From Tethya wilhelma (taxonomy: Eukaryota > Porifera > Demospongiae > Tethyida > Tethyidae): a stretch of 64,000 bases of DNA. Positions 12,901 through 27,900 of this stretch are shown piece after piece. The stretch lies in NCBI GenBank assembly GCA_964030475.1, contig CAXIPT010000001.1:12429823-12493822 (forward strand), written 5' to 3'. Under the pieces are notes generated by a model, which saw only the letters and a list, made by a program, of their open reading frames with translations, was not told where the DNA came from and made no database searches. Made by a program: the position numbers and the translations under genes. The first letter of the stretch is position 1; each line of letters opens with the position of its first letter.

Positions 12901-15900
12901 ATCTAATTGAAACAATGATATACATATTAATCCAAAAAATTTTGCACTATTCATGCATGAACTTATAATTGATCACAGAGTCTGGATATGTATTTAGATA
13001 TCAGCCAGAAATCATCGTATTCTTGGACTTCAGCCAAGAAAGTTATCTGGTTATTTATGCAAAACACACTACTACAGGCCATTAGACTAAATCTAGTCTC
13101 TACATTGATGTGGGTCGAGTCTGCTTCAACAGTAACTATATCTGCTTAAATGCAGTGAAAATAGTGAGAACAGTGAAACTGCATGAGTTTAATAAGTATT
13201 GTATTATGTGTGAATTCTGATATGGTTTTGTGAACAGTCATGAGTGATCCTCCTTTTGAGGACTTAATTTACAAGCATTAAAACGTGAATTGAGTTACTG
13301 ATAACTTGGCAAATCTACAGAGTACTCAGGTGGCAAAAGACTTTAAAGTAAGCAAGTTCAGAGGTCAATGAGTGTTTCCAAGAAGACAATCATTAAGCCA
13401 AAAGATACTGTAACTAACAAAGAGAAGATAACTATATATATAGTTTTGCCATAGGATGTCTAGGTGATATGCTCATATTGCACAGGAAGAGAACATCTCT
13501 CTACTTCCCTCTACCCAGGCAGAAAGGGCACTAACCACCCAAGAATGCAGTATACATCATAAATGCGTACTAACTCCATTATTCTTTTCACATTGATTTC
13601 ACAAAAGAAGCACTGGATCAGGAATGTCATTACAGGTAAGGAAGTGAGTCACTGCTAATAACTCTACAATCATTTCTCTTGACAATTTTGAGCTTCAGTC
13701 TGCACTATTTTTTTTTCTTAAACAGAATTTAGGACATATATATAAGGAAACTTTAAAGATAAGTGCATGGGCGAACCTTAAACTACAACCAAAGGTTTTT
13801 TCATGGGGTATTTCATGGAATGATTCTTAGGATAGTAGAGCTAACGGGCAACCCCTTCAATAAGGTCTTAAATTGATGGTACCTTGGTATTCTTTTATTA
13901 TCATCGTACTTTAAAATTCAAGAGAAGACAAAACACTTCCGATGTGCATTTTTAGACAATTTTTGTGGCTTTCAACCATGCTGAGTTCTGTCCGACACAA
14001 TACTTATAATAATAACAGTGACTTAGCAATAGTTTTGTTCTGGAGATACTTTACTGAAAGACTTGTAAAAGAATAGCTGTTCAGTATTTCTTTAAACATT
14101 ATTATAATCTACTGATTCCTTGCTTGTGAAAACTCCAAAACAAACAAACAAACAAACAAAAAACATCTATAGTAGCTCCCCCACCCCATCCCAAATGAAA
14201 CCCTAACTACACTCTACTACATGATTGTAGCATTATAGGCACATGAAATACTGCATGCATGCATGTCACTAAAATTAACAATTAATACCTTCAATTCAAT
14301 TTCAGCATAATGAAATTCTTCACGATGGGGTGTACCAAACGCATCAGAATTAAATCTTCTTTTAATCCAGCTTTCTAATGGTGGAATCATTCCTAAGAGC
14401 ATTTTCTCAGTACTGCTATCTGCAGACTTCTTCAATTCAGTACTTAAAGCATAAGTAGCAAGATTCTCTGCTGAGTAAAAGAGCATACTGACAACAAGTT
14501 TTACTACATCAATACTGCACTGCCATTCAGCCTTAGGTGGTAACTTTGACATGAGTCTTGAAAAAAGAAGCCTTGATGCAGCTAAAGTAGCTTCCAAAAT
14601 GTTGTAGTCCCTGAGGTTACAATAAAATTATCACCATCATAGTAAGCATATATAACAGTCAGAATACTCACATTTTGATTTCGGACTCTGGAAGGACTCT
14701 CATAACATTAAAAATTCCTTGAATAAGTTTCAAATTGTCCTCAATCTATACATAAGTATATACAAATACTAATGATCAAGATTAGACCTTACATAAAAGT
14801 ATTTGGAAAAAACATCGGAAAATGCAATAGACCGGAATGGCCAAATGGACCAAATCATAAAATGCAAATTAACAATATAGGAACAGTTATGCACATGACC
14901 ATGTTGACATTGCATAGACTCTCAATGTAATAACTAATTCCTATCTTGTTTTCCTATACCATAGATCGGGAAATTTTCGCCATTAAAAAATTTTCGCCAC
15001 GTGCGCGAGTGACGAAAATTAAACGCGTGAAAATTTAAAACGTATGGTGATCTTTACCTAATCGGTCAAAGCGGCGAAAATTAAACACGCAAAAATTAAA
15101 CGAGCGAAAATTTATAGCGGCGAAAATTTCCCGATCTACGGTATACTTCTTAATGTCTTTGATTCGACTATTCTTATGTTTTCTTATAAATGTAAAGCAC
15201 TCTACACATTTCTAGACACAAGAAAACAATGCCAAAAGCACATGAAAAGAAAGAACCATGTTTACTAGAATGAACTTCAAATACTGTATAGCTCCAAATT
15301 TTCGTGGTACAATACTTTCGTGAATTTCGTAATTCAACCGTATATCACGGAAATTTTCTCCACGAAAATTTAGAAAACTGTATATCGGCAACATAATTTC
15401 AGAGATCGTGATTCACGAAAATTAGTTCAAAACGGCAAAGACAGACTTTTCACGAACTTTTTGAATCATGAAAATTTGGAGCTATACGGTAATGCAACAG
15501 TCTCTGAGAAAAGTCAAGCCAAGATAGACGCTTTATGAGATCGTAAACACTTTGGAATACCGTATAGCGGGAAATTTTCGTGCGGTTAAAATTTCGTTTC
15601 AGGCCTTGAAAACAAGTTTTCGTGGTCTTATTTTCGTTCGTTCACATGCACAGCCACGTGGATTGATATTACCCGCGGCCACGTTTTAAAATTTTCAGAT
15701 TTTCGTGGGCAAAATTTTCGTTTTCATGCTGTCTGGAACGAAAAGAACGAAATTTTTCCCTCACGAAAATTTCCCGCTATAAGGTATACAAAAAAGAATT
15801 CCCACATGCCCAAATACAATACCGTATAGTGGGAAATTTTCGTTGGTACAAAAATTTGTATAAACGTGCCAGAAGAAATTTTTGTAGTTTTAAATTTCAT

Positions 15901-18900
15901 ATACATGGCACGCGCTCGTATAAAGTAAATGCAGAAGTTAAATTTTCGGAGTTTTAATTTTCGTATATTTGCATTGCGTATGAAATATAAAATTTCCCAC
16001 TATACGTTAATGTTGCCTTGTTTCATAGCTGTACTGCCCATTCCTATAATGTTAACTACTTGTTTGTTCGCTTTTTCAACACCAAAGTGTTCAATTACAT
16101 GCAAGGAGCCTATCAAGGACTGGTCAGTCTTTACAAAAAGCACAAGCTGCTTGCAAATGCATACCGTATAGCGGGTAAACTTGGCTAGAATTAAATTTGG
16201 CGAATTGGCAAATTATTCTTCAAATCGCCAAATTAAAAACCGCCTAACAGTTTAATACGCACGTGCGCCCATATAAACTATGCAGCATACGGAATTGGAT
16301 CGCTAAATTAAAAATCGCCAATAATGGGAATTCGCCAAATTTTAAGCCCGCCAAATTTACCCGCTATACGGTAATTTGGATGTGCATGCACATATAGAGC
16401 CGTAGCTAACAATGGGACAAGGGTGGCAGCTGCCACCTACTGACACTGCTAGGTTATTGTAATACTCACCTACACATAATTCTTAAACTCTCAGACAGTG
16501 AGCATCATGTACTTTTTAGCAAATTATGCACTAAGCTTTGTAAATTTTGAATGCATGGGTGTGGCTTATGAACGATTACATGATCAGCACACTACAACAA
16601 ATGACATGGCTCAAATTTAGTCAAGAACTGTAATACTAGATCAAGACTCAGAAAAAGGAGCTAATTTGAGATAGCTACAGAGTTAAACTGTGAACGAGCA
16701 AAATTTTTGCCTATCTGTGAGATCTAAGAGATCGAGTTGGATGTAGAAGACGATGGAATCAAACAAGAAAAGAGCAGCCAGTAGTCTCCAAAGTTTGTCT
16801 AAGAGGCACAGATAAATGGCAGTCTCTCGAAATAAGCCTTTTCAGTTCTGTGTCCAGTCTCGATCATTCAGTCTGACCAAACCAAGGTACTGACTACTGG
16901 TACTAGTCTCTCTCCTTCTTTATTTTCGAAGAAAATATTCACAAACGAGAAGCCTGGGAACGAGACTACTTTACCTACTTGATGAAGAGGCACCAAGGTG
17001 CTTAACCCTTAGTGCCCTAGCAATACAATACATTGTCACACATGGCAATCTAGCTACCAGTATGATGAACAGAGTGGGCCCAGCAGAGGATACTAGCCAG
17101 AATGCCTGAAATGAATGACCTTGTGCACAAAATTAGACCAAGAGTACCATTAGCAATGAAGGCACCAAGGTGCTTAAGCCTCTGCGCACTCAACTAGCAT
17201 GCACAACTAACTTGACATGTCACTATGCATGACCAGCAAGGCCCCTGAGAGGTGCCAGCAAATTCTAGCCTCCTGCAATCAAGGAAGTGCTGAGCTTTGG
17301 TCAGCCTAGTATGATCACCTCTGTATACTGAATGCTCTGGTGTGATTGATGGGTGCAGTTTCGAAGCTAAGCGGTCAGAGAAGCACAAAAGCCTCAAATC
17401 TTAGAAACTATAGCATTTTGCGAGATTCTACACAACCACTTTCAAGATAATTTTGATTCATGAACGCAAGTACCTTCCGTTTGGACCATGGAGCTGCCAT
17501 TCTTCACATTGTCCCGTAACAGACAGACAGACACACAAAATGACTACCAGAACCCTCTGCACGTGCTACGCATGCGCAGAGGCTCAATTAATTGGTCTTG
17601 TGTGCCTGAAGTCTGGCCTGTGAGACTACCAATTCATCCAGTGACTTGTCTGTCTACTCATAACAACATGATGGGTAGCAGTGGCATATGGAAAACTGGA
17701 CAAGCCTTTAGTGAACTTGATAAACACTGATGCTCATTTTACATTTATATTGTAGTTTAATACTTAGTCTAGTACTGATGATTCTATAGATCTATGATGA
17801 TTCAGCTAGTACTCAAATCTTGCTGCACTGAGCTATTAGTGAGACTACAGACTGACTCAGTCTGCCCTGGAGCAACACCGTGAGACTGATTCTTCCTGAA
17901 TCTTCCTGAATAAGCCACTCATGTATAGTTCTATAAAGTGTTGTGTTTTAATACCCTCACTAAATTTAATTTACAAGACTCTTGGAAGCAGTTGGGTTGC
18001 CTATTCCAGCACCTGAGCCAAGCACAAGCAAAAGCATGCACAAAACTCCACTGAATTTCAAGATAACTCACACTGCATGGGGCATGATCAATAGGTGTGA
18101 TTTCGAAGCTAAGCACTCAGAAAAGCACACAAGCCTCAGATCTCAGTAACTCTAAAGTTTTGCAAGATGCTACATACAACACTTCAGAATAACTTTGATT
18201 CATGAACATATAGGTATCTTCTATTTCCCATGTAGATTTGCTATTCTTCAGATTATCTCGTAACAAACAGACGTACACACACACACAAAATGACTACTGT
18301 AACCCTCTGCACGTGCTACGCACGGGCCGAGGCTTAATTATTATGATAACCGTGGATGCCCCGCCCTGGGCCAGCAGACTGGGAGGCTGGTATTGGCAGC
18401 TTGACCGACTACACAGAGAATATTAAACAATGATCTGATTATCTATATTTAACAGCAAAGATATAGTCAGAGTACAAGCATTGTACTAGCTAGCAAGTTC
18501 ACATAACATGACTCAGTGATTAAGTGTTCATCAGCCTATCATCAGCTCTGTCATGCCTTAAAAACAGGCCAAAACAGTGTGATTAAAAAGAGTATAGAGT
18601 TATTGCTTGCTAAATTTACCTACAAAGTAAATTAGTTGCTCCTCAACTCCTTCTGCATGCTTCTGCCATGGATATTATAGCTATAATATCCCTGCTTCTG
18701 CCAAGGGAAAATGTGGCATCTTAAAGTCAATTCTAAACAATGTAAACTAAGAAATAGGCGTGATTAGCAGGTGTGTGGGGCTTCAAAGCTTAGCTCAGAG
18801 ACGCTGAAAACCCTCAGATTTCAGGAACTACAAGGTTTTGTTGAATGCTATGTGTAACTTTTTTTAGATAATATAGATTATTTTACCTTGGTATGCCGCT

Positions 18901-21900
18901 TTGGAAGACTGGGCCTTCCATTCTTGAGATATATAGAGTGAACAAAAAATCTGCCTGACAGACAGACATACAAAACGACTACCGTAACGCGCTTGCTGTG
19001 CATGTGCGCGCCAAGGGTAAAAAATGGCTACATTCACATACAGTAATTTGTACCAATAAGTTAGTAAAGTTGCCAAGATTTTTTGTTGACTTTTCTTTAA
19101 ATAGAAGTTCAGTTAGGAAGAAGAAAACAGTTGTACTTTTGTGGCTTCACACCAATGCTCACTCCCAGAGTGCTCTAGAAAGTTCTGTGAGCTTTGTAGA
19201 TACATGCAATAAGAAAACTATCTGAGTGATGTTTCAAGCCATGTTGAGTGTTTATAAGCATAAATATTGTGTCTAAGGGACAGGTGACCTATTCCTACTA
19301 TACACACTACCGTACGTATGATTATGCTAATAATTATAATACCTGACGCTTGTATAAATTTGATTGTGATTGATTGATAATACATGAAACCCAAGCAGCA
19401 GACAGATAAGGAGGAATCTGTAGAACCAACATGTTTAGTTCAGGTGAAGGGCAGACATAAACCACAATAGGAAGAAAGAGAGGATCCAGTTGAGTGAGTG
19501 GCTTCAGTTCATCAAAGTGTTTCTCAATTAGGCTACAAACAATGAAAAAAAAAATACAAAACGATAATTAGAGTAAGGCACATAAATTATAATATTTATT
19601 ATAAATATTGTACGCTCAGAACCAGGCCAAAAGTAGTAAGAATATGAGGGGTAAGGTAGGGGAGTGCATAACTAGCTTGTACATAGGATGTATCTAATCT
19701 TACCCATAATCCTTGCTGCTTGTGATGTATTTCACATGACCTAACATAAATTCTTTCTCATCCCACACAATTCTTTCAGGATCAAGTTGTGGTTTACCGA
19801 ATGGTATACTTTGCTCTCGTAAGAAATGGATCAGTGGAATTGCATAGAGCCACTGTGGGTTTCTTAGGTGTTTGTTGTTGGATAGCTTCACACACAAGCC
19901 AATTAAAGTTTCTGATACATATTTTCTGGAAACTTTCTTCGGTAACAGGCTGCACAGAACATTCAGATCTTTACACTCTTGATTCTGTATATCTGGTCTC
20001 AGAGCAAGCATTGACAAAATATCTGCAATGCGATCATAGGTGATATTATCCCATCCTAAAGGATGGGGAAGGATACCAGCAAAGCATAAAACAACCACAG
20101 CCACTGAAGATATTCTATATCCATTCTGTTCAGGTGAATTTACAGCCATTGAGAGGAGTTCTTCAATTATTCCATACAGCCAGTCCCGCAAGGCCTAAAA
20201 GACAAGAAAGGCAGTTAATTTATTAATACCATAATTATAGCGAGTAAATTTGGCGGGCTTAAAATTTGGCAAATTTGCATTTTAGCAAGATTGGTGATTT
20301 TAAATTTACCGATTTAGCTCCACATGCTGCATTGTTTATATGCACGTGCATGCGTATAAAACTGTTTGGAGATTTTTAATTTGGCAATTTGAAAAATAAT
20401 TCACCAATTCGACAAATTTACCCACTATATGGTATGTTATAGTTTTCAAGCAAGGGCATGCTAGCATAATCAATTTCTCCCTAATAATGTCATTTGTTTG
20501 GAAGCGTGATCATGCACTAATTGCCTCTCGTTTTAAAAGCACATATACATTTCCACCACAGTGAAACCTCTCGTAACGGCCCCTCCCACAAGCAACCAAC
20601 CCCCATGTAATGGCCACAGGCTGTGGTACTGATTGAAAACACCATACATCTAGTACTAAGCAACCTCCCATGAGCGGCTGCTTCTCGATTTCCACCAGTG
20701 GCCAAGCTGCATGCTCCCAATTGATCGATTCTTTGCAAAACTGTCTCTCAAAATGGCCAAGCAAGAAACCACACCTAGAACAAAATTTTTGATCTTGTCG
20801 CATAAATAGAGGAGTAAAATTGAACTTTTGTACATTAAGTGTACAGTAGATTTGTGTTGGCTCTGAGTTAGGCTACTAGTTGCTGTAACTAGTCTATAAT
20901 AGGGTTAATACCTGTGGAGAGAGTACACACAAAAGTATTTCTAGTGTACAGTCACCTTTTCTGTTCACCTTACTGAGTCAAGCCTGACTTGACACTTCAA
21001 GGAGCTAAAGCACATCTATGAGTATACTCACAAAATAACTTCTTTCAAAAAAAATGAAGAAGCTATAGCGTATGTCATGGCTCAGCAATTGATGCTCTCT
21101 GTATCTATTGAGTACAAAATCATTCTGGACCATTTTCTTACTCAATCCCTGGTCTGTGATGCACATGTATATCATTAAATCAACTTTAACACAATTCCTA
21201 TGTGTATAGCGATGAACCTCCCACCAGAGGCCAACCTCCGAATAAAGGCAAAAAGCCTCGCTCAAAAAGTGGCCTTTATTCAGAGGTTCGATTGTAATAT
21301 TCCAACAAGAAATAAAAAACATTAGAAACATAATTAGAACATTGAAATGGCCAAATTGTTAAAAAGTGAGCAAACAAGATAGAAATAGGTGTCAGTTGAG
21401 TGAACTTCCCTATGTGTCTCAGTTCTGTTCATATCTCTAGCTCAATGAAAGCAGAGCAGAGGAGGTACGACATGAGTGCACCTTTGCTGAGCTGGCATGC
21501 AGGTGCACGTGATCAACTCTCATTGTGAAGTATTGCAGATTTGCCAGCTCAGGTGTCGTACCTCCTCTGGTAGCAGAGAGTTCTAGACAGCTATACCAAG
21601 TGATGCACACTTGTCTGTATGGAAAGGGCCAGCTAGACTGGTATATAATGCAGACAGTCTGCGGTAAGACCCCCAATTTTCAAGGACACCCGGAAGTGAA
21701 AAATGCACCCGGAAATGAACTTTGCTATAGGGAATTTTGTAGGGGGAAAATTCAAGATGGCCGACTGAATTTCAAGTTGTCTTAGGCCAAGTTTACTCAG
21801 TTTTCACTCCTTCACGATGACTTTTGCGTATTGCTCTGATGAAAATAGTTGCACTAGAATTGCCAGAAAGCTAAATTGACAATGAAGCTCAGCTGACAGT

Positions 21901-24900
21901 GGCAAAAAGGCCTCGTGACTACTTGGACTTTTGCTGGAAGGAGCCATCTTCACATTTTTTGGGCAAGCATTTGCACTTTTGCAAATCACTTCAAACTTGG
22001 TAAGTATGTTTAACTAAGGTAGTTTTACAATATTGTATGGTATCACAGTAGCCTCAATTAATTGGTTGCAGTATGCATGTACTTGAAAATAGGGGTTTTA
22101 TAGATATTGTTTACATCATTTTCACTAGCTTTTGAGGGTAAACTTGTTCAAATAACCTGTGATCAACATTTAGCAACTCATTCTCTCACAATAAATATCA
22201 TAAACTAAGTCTATCTACCTTTCTTTTCCATACAGGTACCTGTTCTTTGTTGTGCTTTTCTGCAAAGTTTCAATATTCATCATTTTCATATTTTTTGGGC
22301 AAGGTCTTAGAGCTTGCCAAATCGACTCAAAATTGCAGAAGGAAGAGATCATGGACTGTAGATTAATATTTGTAAATGTATGTTGTTTACAGTACAGTTT
22401 GTAGCCTGCAAAATCTCACTATTTGTGTACCCCTCTCTTGTTTCTGCCATTTTTCTGCTCATTAACTGCTCACGTGATAGCCGTGGCGCGATGTTTTGAT
22501 AACTCGTATTTTAATTTTTGACAGCTGCTAAATTGCCGTGCTTTATTAATCTGTATTTCGCAGTCAGTATCCAATTAGCGCCATATGATATTACGTAATA
22601 AATGTCATAGAAACCAAGTAAACACCTACTTCCGGGGTGTCCTTGAGAAAGTATGGAAAAAGGTGGGTCTTACCGCAGACTGAGACTGGCTTGTATGGAA
22701 AGGGTTGTCAATTTGATTTCCCAAGTGGCTAATGAATAATTCATGAGTAAAGAACTTAATGGCTATACCATACGGAATAAGCACTTTTTTGTCATCTTGC
22801 CAACATAGAATAAAAAGAAGAAGATGAAGAAAATGGGAGGGGCATATTTTAGTTTGGTATTTGAACAACGGTTTTGGAGCCGTGTTTTTAGGCTTGTTAG
22901 AAAGAGAATGAGCTAAAAAGTAGCTTTAGAAGCCTTACTGTACCAAGTGTTCATTTTTTGCTAAGTTATTAGCATGAATATTTGTATTGTGCNGAAATTA
23001 TGGCTAAATGATAATCATAGACACAAAACTTTTGTACATGCAGATGGAGCCTATAGTACAAAGTTTCGTGGCTTAGCACTTGTTGCCTTAAGTAAAGAAT
23101 ACTGACTCTACCTCGCCCATCTATTTCATAGTTTTTTCAGTTGCGTGATTGTCCATGCAGTTCAAAAAAAAAAATAATAAATAAAATAAAATAAAATAAA
23201 ATAAAATGCATGACTTAAGCATTAAATAATTTCACATAATACAGTTTCAGGCAAATAACCCAGGCTCATATTCATGAGTTAGTCACTCAGGAACATGACA
23301 AACTGTTATCTGTAGGAACTTATGTTATACACTATTATATAGAAGCAGATCAATTAATGTTGGGAATCATCTAGAACAAGCCAATATCAGTAGTAACTGT
23401 TGTTACCAACAAGCTGAAAAAGAGGGACCATCCTGAACCGTGAGTACAGCATTTTAAAAGATTTAAGTGCAAGCTTCTACATGTCATGTTTCAAAGATAG
23501 TTCTCTTTTGACACTGGACTGCATGCCATTCTTCAGAAAATCTTGCAATGTTCAGACAAGGAAACTGAGTAAAATGATAGCTCTTAAATCTCATGCAAAG
23601 TGATTGAAACAGAAAAATTTAATATTACAAAACTGGACTGTTCTACGCTATTGATCTATAGAAGGTGCAAAATTTAAGTGTCGCTAAAACAGGCATCATG
23701 CTATCTCAAAATACATACTAAGGCGCAAAATATACAATATATATAGCTACAACTAATGCACTTACAACTTTAGCCACTCTACTTCTGATCATTTGCTGCA
23801 CCATATCATGCCATTTTGTCCGTAATTCTTGAGGACAGTCAAGACCGATCAAAGAGAGCCACACCTAATACATCAATAGAAATTATTCCCAGTATGGTAG
23901 TACTGGGTATACATAGGAATGGCATGGATGGCCCATTAGTGCAAGACATCCAGAAATAACACTGAGCGAAAGGTACTATAAGGCTTGTAGAGCTACTATT
24001 TAGCTCATTAATTCTCTTTCCAAAAACATGGCCTTAAGCCACTGCTATAAAGTACCACACTAAAACATGCCAAACTTCCAATTTTCTCCATTTTCTTCTT
24101 CTATCTTGGCTCAACTTTTCCCAAAGGCTATTCAAGCTGATTCTTGAATGAATGAACTTGATTTCTTTGTCTTCAGTCGCTTTTGCTATCGGTTTTTTAT
24201 GCCTCTACTGAGTGGCTAGATACAAGATGAAAAGCACCTTCTCCGTATGGCAACAATTGTTTGTAAACTCATGCATTATTCATAAGCTAGCCTAACGACT
24301 CTTTCCATACTCAAGTCTGCATTGTTTGCATGCTCAAGATGCACAAACATTCGAGTGCTAATGTTTAAGAGATTGTTTTTAATATTATTTATGTTTATGT
24401 CTTGTTTTTGTTTATTGTTGTTTTTATGTTGCTGTTGTCTTTTTTTGTTTTGTTACTAGTAGCTACTTAAGTGCAGTTTGCTAGTAGTATTTTTAGCTAC
24501 CAAATAGCGAACGATAAATAAAATTTGGAATCTATTGTAAGATACAGTTCCCAAACAGTGCTCCAAGTGCTGTTTTATTCTCTCATTCTCTGTGCTTATT
24601 TCTTCGGTATAGGAAAGTCAGCAATATCTAAAAAGACACAGTCTCACATTTGACATAATTATTATTACATCATGATCAGCTTGGGGTTTCAGCGTTTCTC
24701 AGCTGTTTGCAAGGCATGACTGTACTCAAGAGCTGTTGGCAAGTACTCTGCTCAGGCTAAAGACTAAATTCCACTTCTAGATGAACATGCATTCTGGGCT
24801 TTACTAAGCCTAAAATAATATTACTTATGACACAAAGGCTACAGACACGGGAATGAACTCACTCAATCTGACACCCATTCTATCTTGTTTGCTCACTTTT

Positions 24901-27900
24901 TTTATTTGGCCATTTCTATGTTTGCATTACATTTCTAATGGTTTTTGTACTTGTATATAATTATAAGTAACACTATAACATTCATACATATACAGAGAGA
25001 TCATCTTACTTTCAATTCTGTATGTGCAAGACTAAACTTCATACGCTCTGGTAATCCAAATGCACCACCAAAACCTCGTTTGATCCAACTTTCAAAGTAA
25101 TAAATGATGTTCTTGAATACATTGTAGACACATTTTTCTGCTGCTTTCAGTTTTTCAGCATTGTCACAAGCAAGTTGGAAATTACTTGCAGAATAGAACA
25201 GAGTACTGACAACAAGTTTCACAGTATCAGTGTACAGCATGTCTCTTCCTGGTAGTTTTGATGTCAGTCTTGAGAGGAGCAATTCAGATGCATTCAGTGC
25301 CGCTTCCAAAGTTTCATAACTTCTGGAAATTAGATCAATCATACATAAATATTTATTTCATCAATGCATCCAAAAAGTTGACAGATTCTGTTTAAAATAT
25401 ACATAACTATACAGTATAATATTTAGCTCCATTTGAGGCTACATATATCTTCATATTATACCGTCTAGCCTCCTTTTCAGGATGAGATTTGACAACTTCG
25501 AGAACTGCTTTGATTAGCTGTGAATTTTCTGCAATCTGTATTGGAATTGTCAACAGTGTTGAATTGTTTCATATACAAGCCAGGTCTCAATTAAATGCAT
25601 GCTACAATGGCCTTGAATAAATATTGGGTCAACAATGGTCAATAGCAAATTCATGTCTGGAATATAAATGGGGTAATACAGCACATGCATGTACTCACTC
25701 ACTCCATACACTTAGTACTTTGTTTCAATAAAAAACTGTAAAGCAATTGGCATTGGATGCAAAATGCATTGGTAGACTGATTGCTAGCTCAAACATGATA
25801 TGTCCATGCATGCATCCTTGTCAAAGTGGTTCAACCCAATTGAGTCCTATACTTTTCATCACATGCATGACATCCGTTCTCAGGCCATCTCACTTATTTT
25901 CAAGGAGAGAGCTAGGAGCTTAGGGATGAGGTTATACATATACTGTACAGCTAAAAATTTGAGGAAAATATTTTTTTTCCGCAGAAGGATAATTACTACA
26001 TTAAAAAAAAAACACCACTAATCATAGATATTCAAATAAGCACACCTCTTTTTTGTTGAGCATTCCTTTTGTTTCATTGACAATAATTGATATTCTAGTT
26101 ATTGACAAGTAAGGTGGAATTAAGAGAAAAAGAGATGGCAATTCAGGAACTGGACAAACAAACACCACTATTGGAAGAAAAAGAGGATCAAGTTCTGCCA
26201 AGGTGTTCAGTTGATTGAAGTGTTTCTCAACAAGGCTGCAATTTTACAGAATTAAGAACATAAATTCAAATCCTATTTTAACTTCAGCTAGTACATACAA
26301 GACACTATATTCAACTGTGATGATAATGATATACCTGAGATTCAAATTACTGGTCTTAGATTTAACATGTGTTAAGCCAAACTGCCGATCAATCCAAACA
26401 ATTGACTCAGGATTTAGTTCAGGCTTGGCAAAGGGAGTAATCTTCTTTTGTAGGACGTGTACTAAAGGAATAGCACACAACCATTGAGGATTTCTAAGAA
26501 GTCTATGGTAAGACAGATGAGTGCATAAGCTCCGCACTGAATTTGCTGTTGGTTGTCTGCTAATTTCTGGTAGAAGGGTCAGGATGACATCCAAATCAGG
26601 ACACTGTTGTCTTTCACTACTTGGGCTGAGGATCAACATTGAGAGGATGTCCCCCACAGTATCAAGATCAAGTTTATACCAAGGTAGACGATCTGGTACA
26701 ATACTGTACAAGGAATCAACAATGCAGAGTACAGAAGCCATTCTTCTGCCATGTTCAAGAAATGTATGACACTTCTTTGAACAGAGGTCTTTGACGACTT
26801 CGAACAACCAGTCTCTTAGATTCTATATCAGCATAAAAACAAAACAAAACAAAACAAAGATATATATTATATTAGTGACTTTGAGCATGAATTGCACAAC
26901 CACATGCATAGAGATAGAAAAAGGAAGTTTTAGACTTAAAAACTAGTTATCACAAGCTAATTATAGGTGAAAGCGACATTTATCTTTCATCACACAAGTC
27001 ATATAGATGGCAAGAATGCATTGAAACATTAAGCCATTCACACCTGTGACACCATGGCCTTTGATTGGTAGAAATGAGCTACTAAATGCTATTAAATTTT
27101 TCTCCCAAACAAAACTGTAACATTGCTATGCATATACAATGAGAGATAATAGGTGAAAAATTAGATGGATTAGAGATTTGTCTATACATGATTTATCATG
27201 GATAGTAAGGAAACAAACTGGGCAATAATAAAATAATGGTGCAATCTTGTCATCATGTTCATGATGCAGCTGAGCCATGTAACTCTTGAGATGCATGCTT
27301 CACTTAGTAAGCATGCATGCAGGCTTAATAAGCAGGCTACTAAATCACTATGAGTAAGTCGGCCACATGCATGCACTAAATAAAAGCTAAGCTTAGTAAG
27401 CAAGCTACTAAATCACTATGAGTAAGTGGCATACACACATGCAAGGGTAAAGTCAAAAATTACTAATTCTTGTGCACATGTCTCATTTTTGTGTTACTTG
27501 TTTGTGTATCTTTTCAGTAGTATAAATCTATAATTGTTGACTTTACCCTTGTGTGTATGCAACTTACTCATAGTGATATAGTAGCTTGCTTACTAAGCTT
27601 AATTAGCTTTTATTTAGTGCATGTGGCTGGCTGTCTAAGTAGTTTCACAATGTTTTGCCAACACTACCGGAAGTAACACAATTATATGTAATGTAGGTGA
27701 AGCGCATATTAATACTAAAAACTCTTATTAATATAATAATGGTAAGTAGCTCTGATTTTTCTTTTTTGTTTACAAAGACATCTCAAGAACTTGCTTCTTT
27801 CAGGCTTTTGGTATATAGCTTATTGCAGGCTTATTGCAAGCTTCAAGCTTATGCAGAAAGGCTGTGGAACTTGTTAGCTTAACTTTTGAAAGCACTGCCA

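Noticed and set aside
20510..20803. Cys/Trp-rich 97-codon minus frame resembling a zinc-finger start (FCSRCGFLLG)
   Set aside because: One CxxC only, no continuation or splice partner, and the region is repeat-like. The resemblance to a zinc ribbon is probably chance.
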